From Phycisphaerales bacterium UBA3190 (GTDB lineage: Bacteria > Planctomycetota > Phycisphaerae > Phycisphaerales > UBA1924): a DNA stretch of 64,000 bases. The stretch covers positions 1-64,000 of the forward strand of contig DEXG01000015.1 of assembly GCA_002364005.1 (NCBI GenBank). The letters run 5' to 3'. Numbering within the stretch: the first letter of the stretch is position 1; the number at the start of each line of letters is the position of its first letter. Position numbers and translations under genes: made by a program. Shown here piece after piece: positions 35,069 to 43,573 of this stretch. The notes under the pieces are model-generated. The model ran no database searches, was not told the origin of the DNA, and was given only the letters and a program-made list of their open reading frames with translations.

Positions 35069-35743
35069 ATGAACAAGTCCATCACCATCACCGCCCTGCT
35101 GCTCGCCAGCACCATCGCCCATGCCGACACCACCCAGAACGGGCCCAGCAACTACACCATCGACGAGGGGGTCAGTTTCTCGCTGGGCAATCTCGGCCCG
35201 AATGACTGGCTGTTCAGCTGGAGCGATAGCTCGGGCACCTTCACAGAAGTTGCCGACCCGACGATCACCCTGACCGCCGGCCAGACCTACATCTTCGACA
35301 ATCTCACGACCATCCACCCCTTCGTCATCACCGATGACACACTGGTGGTCAACGGCACCGACGGCGATTACAGCCGAGAAACATTCGACGGCCCGGTCAT
35401 CGACGCCGCGACGCTGCAGCCCATGGCCGACTTCACCGCCGACCCTGAACCGGCGGACGATGTGATCTCCTGGACGCCCAGCGACAGCGATGCGGGTGAG
35501 TACTGGTATACATGCCGCATTGCCGGGCATGCGGGGATGACGGGCAAGCTGGTGATCGTCGAAGCCCCCGCCTCGTGCCCGGCGGATTTGACCGGTGATG
35601 GCGATCTGAACTTCTTCGATGTCAGTGCCTTCCTCGCCGCGTTCGCTTCCGGCGACCCGGCCGCCGATTTCACGGGCGACGGCATGTACAACTTCTTCGA
35701 TGTCAGCGCCTTCCTCGGCGCCTTCGCTGCTGGCTGCCCCTAA
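35069..35743 (+). CDS. Secreted cupredoxin-like protein with GC-type dockerin
   Basis: 224 residues. A signal peptide (ending AHA, residue 19) leads into a plastocyanin/azurin-like domain. Candidate copper ligands are H83 in TTIHPFVI, and C149, H154 and M157 in YTCRIAGHAGM, a C-x4-H-x2-M loop. After CPADLTGDG come two dockerin-like repeats, LNFFDVSAFLAAF and YNFFDVSAFLGAF, ending AAGCP. The start follows AGGAGA. The copper site suggests extracellular electron transfer or copper handling, and the tail suggests attachment to a cell-surface structure. Neither is proven. Confidence 0.88.
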   Translation: MNKSITITALLLASTIAHADTTQNGPSNYTIDEGVSFSLGNLGPNDWLFSWSDSSGTFTEVADPTITLTAGQTYIFDNLTTIHPFVITDDTLVVNGTDGDYSRETFDGPVIDAATLQPMADFTADPEPADDVISWTPSDSDAGEYWYTCRIAGHAGMTGKLVIVEAPASCPADLTGDGDLNFFDVSAFLAAFASGDPAADFTGDGMYNFFDVSAFLGAFAAGCP

Positions 35744-36050
35744 TCGGACCGTACATCCCGGACACCGAATCTGGAGCCGAGGGGGCTCCCGTAAGCATCC
35801 CAGGCACCGCCTGGGATGTTTTTGGTGTATACACACCGATTCCGGGTGGATGCAACCTCAGCCCGCCCTTGTGCGTACCGATAGCTGTCGGGTAGACTGG
35901 TGATGACAACCGCCCCGACGCGACGCCCGATGCTGGTGGAGTGGGATCCACACCAGCACCCGCAGGGCAGACGCAGCTCGATTGGCATTCGCTGGGGCAT
36001 GCCGACGATTCGACGCACACACCGATCCATAGACCGGGAGAACTGCTCAC
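35744..36050. other. Spacer with terminator and leader of the secretin-like gene
   Basis: This 307-bp gap contains the terminator at 35796 and, beyond it, about 225 bp with no coding signal. The second part presumably includes the promoter of the following exported protein, which has a GGGAG ribosome site near 36033. Confidence 0.5.
35796..35824 (+). terminator. Intrinsic terminator after cupredoxin gene
   Basis: CATCCCAGG / CCTGGGATG stem with a 5-nt loop followed by TTTTTGG. Confidence 0.8.
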
Positions 36051-36980
36051 ATGACGCTCAAACTTCTCGCTCGAACACTGACCTCACTCACATGCGCGGC
36101 CCTCACCGGCGCGGGCTTGCCCATGATCGCGACCGCAGCGATTGCCATGAGCAGTACCTCTCTGACGGCTCAGGTCTCCACCAGCTCCGACGACACCGAA
36201 TCGCGGAAGACCAAACGCGACCTGCTCATCAAGCTGTCGAAACCGATCACCGTCGATGTCGAGAATCAGCCCATCGCTGACCTGTTCGATTTCATCGCCG
36301 ATGTGACCGGGGCCGAGCTGGAACCGATTTATCTCAATGACAACATCTCATCCGACGGCATCGACCCCGAGACCGAGATCACCATCAAGGTCACCGAGGT
36401 TGCGGCACTCACCGTCTTGGAACGCATCCTCGCCCGAGCCCAACGCAGCGCCGGGCTGGGGCAGGAGTACACCTGGCAGTTCACCGGGTACGGGACGATC
36501 GAGTTCGGCCCCAAAACGGAGCTGAACCGGAACAAACGCCTGGAGCTCTACGAGGTTGCCGACCTGCTCTATGTCGTGCCCGACTTTGCCGGTGCGCCTG
36601 AGTTCGACCTGCAGAGCGCCGTACAAGCCGCCGGCGGGGGCGGGGGTGGAACCAGCAGCCCATTCAGCAGCGGCGGGAACAACGACACTGATATCAAAAC
36701 ACTCGAGGAACGCGCCCAGGAACTCTCTGACTTGATCACCTCCGTGGTCGAACCGGACCAGTGGGCCGAGCTTGGCGGCGACGGCGCCACCATCCGTTAC
36801 TACAACAAGTCCTTCATCATCACCGCACCGGATTACATCCACCGCCAGATCGTCGGCTACGACTTCTGGCCCAGCAAGCTCCAGCAGGTCAGGAAGGTCG
36901 ACGGGCGTCAGACCACCGTCATCAAGCCCTACACAAAGACCAGCACGAAGACCCGTTCGAACACTTCTTCAAAGCCATAA
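36051..36980 (+). CDS. Exported protein with secretin/TonB short N-terminal-like domain
   Basis: 309 residues. The signal peptide covers residues 1 to about 40 (alternative cleavage sites exist). Residues about 62-135 read KPITVDVENQPIADLFDFIADVTGAELEP... and then VAALTVLERILARA, the pattern of STN/secretin N0 domains as in PilQ and GspD. The segment LELYEVADLLYVVPDFAG also follows planctomycete secretin-like proteins. A Gly-rich patch precedes a C-terminal region with VEPDQWAELGGDGATIRYYN. There is no secretin pore domain, so it is likely an accessory or stand-alone periplasmic protein. It ends in a Lys/Ser/Thr-rich tail. Confidence 0.6.
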   Translation: MTLKLLARTLTSLTCAALTGAGLPMIATAAIAMSSTSLTAQVSTSSDDTESRKTKRDLLIKLSKPITVDVENQPIADLFDFIADVTGAELEPIYLNDNISSDGIDPETEITIKVTEVAALTVLERILARAQRSAGLGQEYTWQFTGYGTIEFGPKTELNRNKRLELYEVADLLYVVPDFAGAPEFDLQSAVQAAGGGGGGTSSPFSSGGNNDTDIKTLEERAQELSDLITSVVEPDQWAELGGDGATIRYYNKSFIITAPDYIHRQIVGYDFWPSKLQQVRKVDGRQTTVIKPYTKTSTKTRSNTSSKP

Positions 36981-37031
36981 CTACGCTCAATCGCGTTCTC
37001 CTGAAACAACACCACAACGCTCCTCTCTCGG

Positions 37032-37061
37032 CAGCCGACCCGCACAGTCGGCTGTTTTTTT
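37032..37061 (+). terminator. Intrinsic terminator after secretin-like gene
   Basis: CAGCCGAC / GTCGGCTG stem, 7-nt loop, then seven T. Confidence 0.85.
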
Positions 37062-37109
37062 GCGTATGAGCAACCCGACACCCGACGATGAGGTACATTC
37101 ACATATCCA

Positions 37110-38354
37110 ATGAGCACGGCCCAGATCAAAATTACGACCGATCGCGAATGTGATCACTGTGGTTACAACCTCAAAGGCCTGCCCATAGAAGGCAAATGCC
37201 CCGAGTGCGGCGCCCCGATCAGGCGGCTCTCGCTGCGAACATCGGGCACCATGACCGACGAGGCCCCCACCCGCTTCGTGCGAAAACTGCGCATGGGCTT
37301 TGCCTTTGCCAGCGCCGCGATCGTTGGCAGTCTCTTCGTCGAAATCTTTTCGCTCTATCCGCTCCTGAACATCCCGCTCTCCTGCCTCTGGGTTGCGGGC
37401 ATCTTCATCATCACCTCCAAGCGCCCGGGCAAGGGGCACATCCGGCCCGACAAGGTCCTCGACAATGATCGCCTGCGATTGATCGTGCGCCTGGCCAATC
37501 TCACTTGGCCCGCACGAACCCTGATCACTGCGGCGATATTCGCCCTCCAGAGCAACCCCGCCGGGGGCAGCATCAGCGCCATCAACGCCTTGGCGGTCCT
37601 CGGCACGATTGTCCAGATCGCCTCGTGGGTCTGCATGATTCCCACCAGCATCTACCTCGCCGAGCTCGCCTACTGGGCCTCGCATGACAACCTGGCGCAC
37701 CGGATGCGGGGCGCGGCGTGGATCCTCGCCGTGATCGGAACGCTTGTCGCCGTTATGACCGGGTTGTCGATCGTGTTCACCAGCCCACTGATACTGGTGC
37801 TCACATTCCTGCCAGCGATGATCGTGCTCGTCACGATTCTTGTATACAACTTCACCTTCATCCAGATGACCCTGGTGATGCATCATGTGATCTATCACCA
37901 ACACCTTGTCGCGACCTCGTTCGAACGCAAAGAAGCGCGACGCAAGAAAGAAGAGCAGTACAAGGGACGCATCGTCGACGATACCCCGTGCGATCGATGC
38001 GGGTACAACCTTATCGGGCTCGAGCCCGGGTCGCCCTGCCCGGAGTGCGGCACGCTCGTCTCGCATCCAACCGTCCCCGCGATCCGCGACCCCGCCAAGA
38101 CACCCAGCTACCACGACAACTCCGACCTCGAGGTCGAGCAGGGCGAGAACAAGGGCGTCTTCTTCAACGACCAGCTCGATGCCTACGGCAAGCCCAAGTC
38201 GACGGGCGTGGCCTACACACCCGCGATCGAAGTCCCCGACGACGGTGAGATCCCGTTGGCCATGGGAGACGAGGACGAAGCAGAAACGCCAAAGCCCGAA
38301 TCGACGGATGATTCACGCGATATCGACGGCATCGAGCCCATCTCCTTCGCCTGA
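37110..38354 (+). CDS. Membrane protein with two zinc ribbons
   Basis: 414 residues. An N-terminal ribbon CDHCGYNLKGL...CPECG is followed by about six transmembrane segments between residues 60 and 265. A second ribbon CDRCGYNLIGL...CPECG lies near residues 291-315. An acidic C-terminal tail of about 100 residues ends the protein. The CxxCGYNLxGL signature is common in planctomycete membrane proteins of unknown role. The short leader after the terminator at 37032 suggests its own promoter. Function is not known; metal-dependent protein interaction is a guess. Confidence 0.7.
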   Translation: MSTAQIKITTDRECDHCGYNLKGLPIEGKCPECGAPIRRLSLRTSGTMTDEAPTRFVRKLRMGFAFASAAIVGSLFVEIFSLYPLLNIPLSCLWVAGIFIITSKRPGKGHIRPDKVLDNDRLRLIVRLANLTWPARTLITAAIFALQSNPAGGSISAINALAVLGTIVQIASWVCMIPTSIYLAELAYWASHDNLAHRMRGAAWILAVIGTLVAVMTGLSIVFTSPLILVLTFLPAMIVLVTILVYNFTFIQMTLVMHHVIYHQHLVATSFERKEARRKKEEQYKGRIVDDTPCDRCGYNLIGLEPGSPCPECGTLVSHPTVPAIRDPAKTPSYHDNSDLEVEQGENKGVFFNDQLDAYGKPKSTGVAYTPAIEVPDDGEIPLAMGDEDEAETPKPESTDDSRDIDGIEPISFA

Positions 38355-38414
38355 TATGCGCATTCCACCACGCAGATCACAAAAACAACCAAGTTGTCCA
38401 GATAGAATCGATCG

Positions 38415-39518
38415 ATGCTGACACCGACACCAGTGCGTAACCAGATGAGCGGGGATGTTGCCGTGCAAACTGATTGGACCTCGACCATCGACACCAAGGG
38501 AATCGCTGACTGGATCAACGCTCAGTCCACCCTCTTGCTGCTCACCCACGCCAAGCCCGACGGCGATGCGCTGGGCTCCACCATCGCGTTGGCCAGGGCC
38601 ATCAATCTCAAGCGGGAGACCACGGGCGCGGTGTCAGCCGCCGAATGCTGGTACGCGGCTCCCATGCCCGAGTGGTCCAAGACCATCATCGGCAACACCA
38701 AGGCCCGCATCATCGAGGACCACCAGCCCATCCCCGGAGCGTTCGACCCCGAGGGCATCCTCATCACCGACACCGGTTCATGGTCCCAGCTCGCCCCATT
38801 CGCCGCGTTCCTCAAGCCCCGCCTTGAACGAACCACGATGATCGACCACCACCTGCAGGGCGACGCTGAGATTGCGACCCGGCGACTGCTCGACACCAAC
38901 GCCGCCGCCGTGGTGCAGCCCGTCGCCGAGGTCTGCTGCCACCTGCTGGGTGTTGAGAACCCCAGCCAGCTCCCCACCGATATCGCCACCGCCCTCTATG
39001 TCGGGCTCGCGACCGACACGGGCTGGTTCAAGCACTCCAATGTGGACGGGCGCGTGATGCGTCTGGCCGGGCAGTTGCTCGACGCGGGGGTGAACCACAC
39101 CAAGCTCTTCGCGATGCTCTACCAGCGGGACCGGGCGACCCGCTTCAAGCTCATGGCCCGCGCCCTCGAATCGATGCAGCTCATCCACGACAAGCACGCC
39201 GCGATCATGACGCTCAAGCTCGAGGACTTCAAGGAAACCGGCGCCGCACCGGGTGAATCCGGCGGCTTCGTCGATATCCCCCAGTCCGTCGCCTCCATCC
39301 GCGTCGTCGCGATCCTCACCGAGCAGAAGGACAGCGACGGCGTGTTCACCAAGGTCTCGCTCCGATCCAAGCCCGACGAATGGGACGGCAAGCCCCCCGT
39401 CGATGTCAACCAGGTCTGCAACACCCTGGGTGGCGGCGGCCACGCCCGAGCCGCGGGCGCCAAAATCAGGCTGCCGCTCGAAGAGGCGACGCTCAAGCTC
39501 ATCGAAGCGCTGCCGTGA
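38415..39518 (+). CDS. nrnA: DHH-family phosphoesterase (NrnA-like)
   Basis: 367 residues. The DHH domain has the metal motifs THAKPDGDALGST, ITDTGS, MIDHH and ATDTGWF. The DHHA1 domain ends GGGGHARAAGAKI. NrnA proteins degrade nano-RNA or pApA and can dephosphorylate pAp. Which substrate applies here cannot be told. A second in-frame ATG at 38445 is an alternative start; neither has a clear Shine-Dalgarno. The DNA methyltransferase gene begins 15 nt downstream, so they are probably co-transcribed. Confidence 0.88.
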   Translation: MLTPTPVRNQMSGDVAVQTDWTSTIDTKGIADWINAQSTLLLLTHAKPDGDALGSTIALARAINLKRETTGAVSAAECWYAAPMPEWSKTIIGNTKARIIEDHQPIPGAFDPEGILITDTGSWSQLAPFAAFLKPRLERTTMIDHHLQGDAEIATRRLLDTNAAAVVQPVAEVCCHLLGVENPSQLPTDIATALYVGLATDTGWFKHSNVDGRVMRLAGQLLDAGVNHTKLFAMLYQRDRATRFKLMARALESMQLIHDKHAAIMTLKLEDFKETGAAPGESGGFVDIPQSVASIRVVAILTEQKDSDGVFTKVSLRSKPDEWDGKPPVDVNQVCNTLGGGGHARAAGAKIRLPLEEATLKLIEALP

Positions 39519-39532
39519 GCGTACCATCGAGT

Positions 39533-40414
39533 ATGCCCCCACCCTCCAACAACCCCAAACGCGACGACATCCGCGCCAAGATCGCCCAGGAACTCCGCAA
39601 CCCCGGCTCACGCTCGGGCAAGCCATCCCGCGGCAAGTCCCGCCCCACCGACTCGGCCCGCGCCAAGCCCGGAAAACGCCCGCCCATGGGCATCATGACC
39701 ACCACGCTCTGGGAATACCCCTCCCAGCACTACGACGACCATCTGGGCCGCAAGTCGCAGGGCTCCAAGGACTACGCCGGCGCATCCCCCTCATGGGCGA
39801 TCTGGCAGCTGCTCCAGCGCTACACCCGCACCGGCGACACGGTCGTCGACCCCATGTGCGGCTCGGGCACCACCCTCGATGTCTGCAAGGACCTGGGGCG
39901 CAAGGGCATCGGGTTTGACCTGAACCCGCAACGCCCGCAGATCACCCACGCCGACGCCCGCGAACTGCCCATGCCCGACGAGACGGCAGACTTCGTCTTC
40001 ATCGACCCGCCCTACTCCACCCACATCGATTACAGCGACGATGAACGATGTATCGGCAAGCTCGACGCCAGCGCCCCGATGGAAGACGACGATGTCATGA
40101 TGGGCCACGCCTACTACGAATCCATGGACATGGTCATCGCCGAGATCGACCGCATCCTCAAGCCCGGGGCGCACATGGGCCTGTATGTCAGCGACTCGTT
40201 CAAAAAGCACAAGGGCAAAAAGAGCGGCACCTTCATGCCCATCGGCTTCGAGCTCTTCGCCATCATGCGCGAGTACTTCGAGCCCATCGACATCATCAGC
40301 GTCGTCCGCCACAACCAGAAGCTGCAACGCGGCAACTGGCACAAGGCCGCCGAAGAACAGAACTTCTTCCTGCGTGGGTTCAACTACATGTTCATTATGA
40401 AGAAGCCGAGCTGA
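39533..40414 (+). CDS. Putative N4/N6-type DNA methyltransferase (orphan)
   Basis: 293 residues. A basic N-terminal tail (SGKPSRGKSRPTDSARAK) precedes the catalytic domain. The AdoMet motif I is VVDPMCGSGTTLDVC and the catalytic motif IV is DPPYSTHIDYSDD. DPPY is the signature of amino-methyltransferases acting on adenine N6 or cytosine N4. Motif I comes before motif IV, unlike beta-class enzymes. No restriction endonuclease or specificity subunit is nearby, so it is either an orphan regulatory methylase or an RNA methylase with the same motif. It follows nrnA with 14 nt between. Confidence 0.7.
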   Translation: MPPPSNNPKRDDIRAKIAQELRNPGSRSGKPSRGKSRPTDSARAKPGKRPPMGIMTTTLWEYPSQHYDDHLGRKSQGSKDYAGASPSWAIWQLLQRYTRTGDTVVDPMCGSGTTLDVCKDLGRKGIGFDLNPQRPQITHADARELPMPDETADFVFIDPPYSTHIDYSDDERCIGKLDASAPMEDDDVMMGHAYYESMDMVIAEIDRILKPGAHMGLYVSDSFKKHKGKKSGTFMPIGFELFAIMREYFEPIDIISVVRHNQKLQRGNWHKAAEEQNFFLRGFNYMFIMKKPS

Positions 40415-40426
40415 CCTGACGCGGGA

Positions 40427-40511
40427 GTGCCCCGACTCGACGCGCAGCGGCGCAGTCGGGCCGTCGAAGGCGGTTGGCCGCACAGCGCGGCTTCGCCGCG
40501 AGTACGGGCAC
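40427..40511. repeat. Dense inverted repeats between converging genes
   Basis: CCCGACT (40431-40437) pairs with AGTCGGG (40454-40460), and CGCGGC-TTC-GCCGCG forms a second hairpin (40486-40500 region). GTGCCC and GGGCAC at the ends could close the whole. There is no U-run, so it is not a typical terminator. It may be a REP-type element or structured 3' UTR. Confidence 0.35.
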
Positions 40512-40525
40512 CCAGTCAGCGTCGT

Positions 40526-41020
40526 TCAATCCAGCCCAGGCCCCGAGATACTCGAACCGCCCCACGAACCGCCAAGCTCATCGCCCTTGTCCGGGTCGTC
40601 AATCTGCACCCGGATCTCGTCGAGCATCGCGTGCAACTTCTGGCGCTCCTCGGGGCTCATTTCCTCGGCCGCCGCGAGCATGCCCCGGATGGTCAGTTGT
40701 TTCCGCTGCGTCGTGCCGTCGGGCATGCGGCGGACCGCCGCGCCCGCACGCTGACTCAGGAAATCGGGCTGATCCTCGAGCATGTCCGCCATTTTTCGGA
40801 GCATCTGAGCCGCGGTCTGGGCCGACACGCCGTGCCCCACACGAACACGCACCGGTGCCAGTGAGCCCTGGTCCTCGAGACGACGAATGATCGTCCCGGT
40901 GACCACATGCCCATCCTCATCGACGGCCGGATCGCCCTCACGATCGATGGTCGAGGCATTCAGCCCCGAAAGATACGCGGCCAGGTGATTCGTCTGAAGG
41001 TCTTCGTTCTGCATGTACAT
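40526..41020 (-). CDS. Hypothetical protein
   Basis: 164 residues, soluble, acidic. The central region (TAAQMLRKMADMLEDQPDFL) and AAAEEMSPEERQKLHAMLDEIR are helical. The C-terminus is Gly/Ser-rich. No domain is recognised. An alternative start lies two codons in (41014). Codon use and G+C match the neighbours, which supports a real gene. Confidence 0.5.
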   Translation of the reverse strand: MYMQNEDLQTNHLAAYLSGLNASTIDREGDPAVDEDGHVVTGTIIRRLEDQGSLAPVRVRVGHGVSAQTAAQMLRKMADMLEDQPDFLSQRAGAAVRRMPDGTTQRKQLTIRGMLAAAEEMSPEERQKLHAMLDEIRVQIDDPDKGDELGGSWGGSSISGPGLD

Positions 41021-41087
41021 CTACTGTAGGGCCAAAATCAGCCGATCCCAAGCCGATTTCCGATCAAGAGCCCGATCAGGGCGTGGA

Positions 41088-42302
41088 TCAAACAACCGTC
41101 TCGATCCAACCCCCGCCCAACACGATCTCCGGACGATCCAGATCGTAAATCGCCAACGCCTGACCCGGCGTCACCGCCCGCTGCGGCTCATCAAACACGC
41201 ACTCAAAGCACCCGACCCGACCCGAGGGTGTCTCGGGGTCCTGGCGATCAATCACCCGCACCTTCGCGGGCACTGGCGCTGAGTTATACCGATGCTGGGC
41301 CAGCACGGGCGTCCAATCCCGAAGCGTGTCCTCATCAACAAGCCAGTTCGCCTCGTGCGCGACGCACGACTGGCCCATCAGATCGGTATTGCTACCAACC
41401 GTGATCGTGTTGGTCTCAGGGTTCTTGTCCACGACATAGATCGGCTCGCCCGCGGCCACACCCAGCCCACGCCGCTGCCCGATCGTGTACTTGTGCTGCC
41501 CTTCGTGCTCGCCCAGCTGATCGCCGTGCAGATCGACGATCTTGCCCTTGATCCGCAGCTCCGGACGACGACGCTCCACCAACCCCGCGTAGTCATTGTC
41601 CGGCACGAAGCAGATCTCCTGCGAGTCGGGCTTATCGAACACCGGCAGGTCGTACTTCTCCGCGATCGCGCGAACCTCCGCCTTGGTCGCGTACTCACCG
41701 ATCGGCAGCATCATCTCCGCCAACCGATCACGCGGCGCGCCAAAGAGCACATAGCTCTGGTCCTTCTTCTCATCGAGCCCGCGCAGCAGCTTGGGCGAGC
41801 CGTTGCTTCGGTCGATCCGCGCGTAGTGCCCACTGGCGACAAACTGCGCCCCGATCTGCTTGGCGTACTCGTGCAGCTTGCCGAACTTGAGCCAGTCGTT
41901 GCACCGCACGCACGGGTTGGGCGTGCGACCGCGGGCGTACTCATCCACGAAATAATCGATGATGCGCCCGAAGTCCTTTTTGAAGTTGCACACATACAGC
42001 GGGATGCCCAGCTTCGCGGCCACCTCGCGAGCGTCCGCCGCGTCACCGACACTGCAGCACCCCTGATGCCCGATCTTCACCTTGGTGGGATCGCACGACA
42101 CCCCCGCTGTGTCGAACGGCACCAACTCGTCGATCGTCTCACCGGGGGAGCCCAATCGCATAAAGCAGCCGACGACCTCATAGCCACGCTCTAGCAGCAG
42201 GGCCGCGGCCGCCGACGAATCGACCCCGCCGGACATCGCGACGAGCACCTTGGTGCCCTTGGGAGGCGTCTCAGAATGGTTCTCTGTGTTCTGCAAAGTC
42301 AT
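41088..42302 (-). CDS. mnmA: tRNA-specific 2-thiouridylase MnmA
   Basis: 404 residues. Adds sulfur to C2 of U34 in tRNA-Glu, -Gln and -Lys. The PP-loop is VLVAMSGGVDSSAAA near the N-terminus. The catalytic cysteine pair is in PNPCVRCNDWLKF and SQEICFVPDND. A roughly 40-residue insertion with CCSVGDAADAREVA is seen in many non-enterobacterial MnmA proteins. The C-terminal beta-barrel includes YTIGQRRGLGVA. I chose ATG 42302 because the longer frame would start inside the REP-like hairpin. The gene is minus-strand and downstream of ribF, separated from it by two inverted hairpin elements. Confidence 0.94.
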   Translation of the reverse strand: MTLQNTENHSETPPKGTKVLVAMSGGVDSSAAAALLLERGYEVVGCFMRLGSPGETIDELVPFDTAGVSCDPTKVKIGHQGCCSVGDAADAREVAAKLGIPLYVCNFKKDFGRIIDYFVDEYARGRTPNPCVRCNDWLKFGKLHEYAKQIGAQFVASGHYARIDRSNGSPKLLRGLDEKKDQSYVLFGAPRDRLAEMMLPIGEYATKAEVRAIAEKYDLPVFDKPDSQEICFVPDNDYAGLVERRRPELRIKGKIVDLHGDQLGEHEGQHKYTIGQRRGLGVAAGEPIYVVDKNPETNTITVGSNTDLMGQSCVAHEANWLVDEDTLRDWTPVLAQHRYNSAPVPAKVRVIDRQDPETPSGRVGCFECVFDEPQRAVTPGQALAIYDLDRPEIVLGGGWIETVV

Positions 42303-42325
42303 GAATACTAGGGGTTTCCAACTAA

Positions 42326-42365
42326 GGGTGCCACGGCTTGCTCCGCCAGAGGCGGACAAGCCGTG
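42326..42365 (+). repeat. REP-like hairpin element A
   Basis: GGGTGCCACGG starts a nested palindrome: CACGGCTTG / CAAGCCGTG around TCCGCC / GGCGGA with a 3-nt loop. It is the inverted partner of element B at 42444; the two differ by compensated changes in the stem. Confidence 0.65.
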
Positions 42366-42443
42366 CGTTGCGTTGCTCAGTGATAAACGGAATCTGTCTT
42401 AAAGCCCCTTCAGCCGATGCCCGCGATTATTGTTGTTGGAGAA

Positions 42444-42483
42444 CACGGGTTGTCCGCCTGCGGCGGATCAACCCGTGGCACCC
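42444..42483 (-). repeat. REP-like hairpin element B (overlaps ribF 3' end)
   Basis: Stem CACGGGTTG / CAACCCGTG around TCCGCC / GGCGGA, ending GTGGCACCC. On the minus strand it reads GGGTGCCACGG like element A. It spans the last codons and stop of ribF. Confidence 0.65.
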
Positions 42484-43508
42484 TGGGTCGCTTGTTTCAT
42501 GAGCGGCCCAACCATCCCCGCCACCCGCTTCACATCCCGCCCGAGCTGCCCGCTGAGCATCTCGACCGAATCGAACTTCACCTGATCCCGCACCCAGCCG
42601 ACCAGCCCCACCGTGATCGGCCAGCCGTACTCGGGTAAATCGCCAAGCAGTGTCAGTGGCGCACCATCGAGATCGATCAGGTGGACCTCCGCGCGTCGAT
42701 CCGTGCCCTGCACCGTCGGCCGCCCGCCGATATTCACCGCCCCACCCACGCGCGCCCCATCGGGCAGCGTCACCACCGCTCCATACACCCCGTCACGAGG
42801 CAGCATCGATTCGGTGCCGACATTGGCCGTGCGAAAACCGATCGACCGTCCGATCTGATCGCCCTTGACCACCTGACCAACCAGCTCGTGCATCCGCCCG
42901 AGCACAAACGCCGCGTCCCGCACACGCCCGCGTTGCAACAGCCAGCGTGTCATGGTCGACGACGCCGTCACGATCGACTGATCGGTTAGCGACACCTCCA
43001 CCGGCCGCACGATCTCGACCTCAACCCCACGCAGGCCCGCAAGCTCCCGCAAGACCGTCGGCGTGCCCGCCCGGCGCTTCCCGAAGTGAAAATCATGCCC
43101 CTCCACGATCACCCCGGGCTGGTAGGTATCCACCAGATGGTCCACGAAGCTCTGTGGCGACTGGGACAGCAACTCCGCCGTGGGCGTCAGCTCAATCACC
43201 TCATCGGCACCCAGAGCGAGCAATCGCTGTCTTCGCACAGCGAACGGCTCGATCTGCTCGGGCGCGTGCTCTGGATTGAGCGTCACCATCGCGTGCGGAT
43301 GAAAAGCCAACGCAACCACTTTCCCACCGGAGCCAACGCACGATCGACACCGCTCGACCAGCGCCCGATGCCCGAGGTGCACGCCGTCAAAGTTGCCGAT
43401 CGTCAGCGCGACCGAGCCGTCCAGATGTGGGTGTTTTCCAACAGTCACAGGCAAGTGTAGCCCCGCGTTTCCGCTGCTCCCTGATCTGGCGTCTGAGCCC
43501 GTTTGCAC
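42468..43508 (-). CDS. ribF: Bifunctional riboflavin kinase / FAD synthetase
   Basis: 346 residues. Makes FMN from riboflavin and FAD from FMN. The adenylyltransferase domain has IGNFDGVHLGH near residue 38 and GHDFHFGKRRAGT. The flavokinase domain contains GFRTANV where most members have GFPTANI; the Thr and Asn are kept but the Pro is Arg. The start may be GTG 43508 or GTG 43448, because no clear Shine-Dalgarno decides. The final codons (ATG stop region) are provided by REP-like element B. It is divergent from putA. Confidence 0.93.
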   Translation of the reverse strand: MQTGSDARSGSSGNAGLHLPVTVGKHPHLDGSVALTIGNFDGVHLGHRALVERCRSCVGSGGKVVALAFHPHAMVTLNPEHAPEQIEPFAVRRQRLLALGADEVIELTPTAELLSQSPQSFVDHLVDTYQPGVIVEGHDFHFGKRRAGTPTVLRELAGLRGVEVEIVRPVEVSLTDQSIVTASSTMTRWLLQRGRVRDAAFVLGRMHELVGQVVKGDQIGRSIGFRTANVGTESMLPRDGVYGAVVTLPDGARVGGAVNIGGRPTVQGTDRRAEVHLIDLDGAPLTLLGDLPEYGWPITVGLVGWVRDQVKFDSVEMLSGQLGRDVKRVAGMVGPLMKQATQGATG

Positions 43509-43573
43509 CTAGACTTCCCGGTTGTTCTCCCGACCCGTTCCGGTCGATCTCAACCACAAACTGGAGTACCCGC

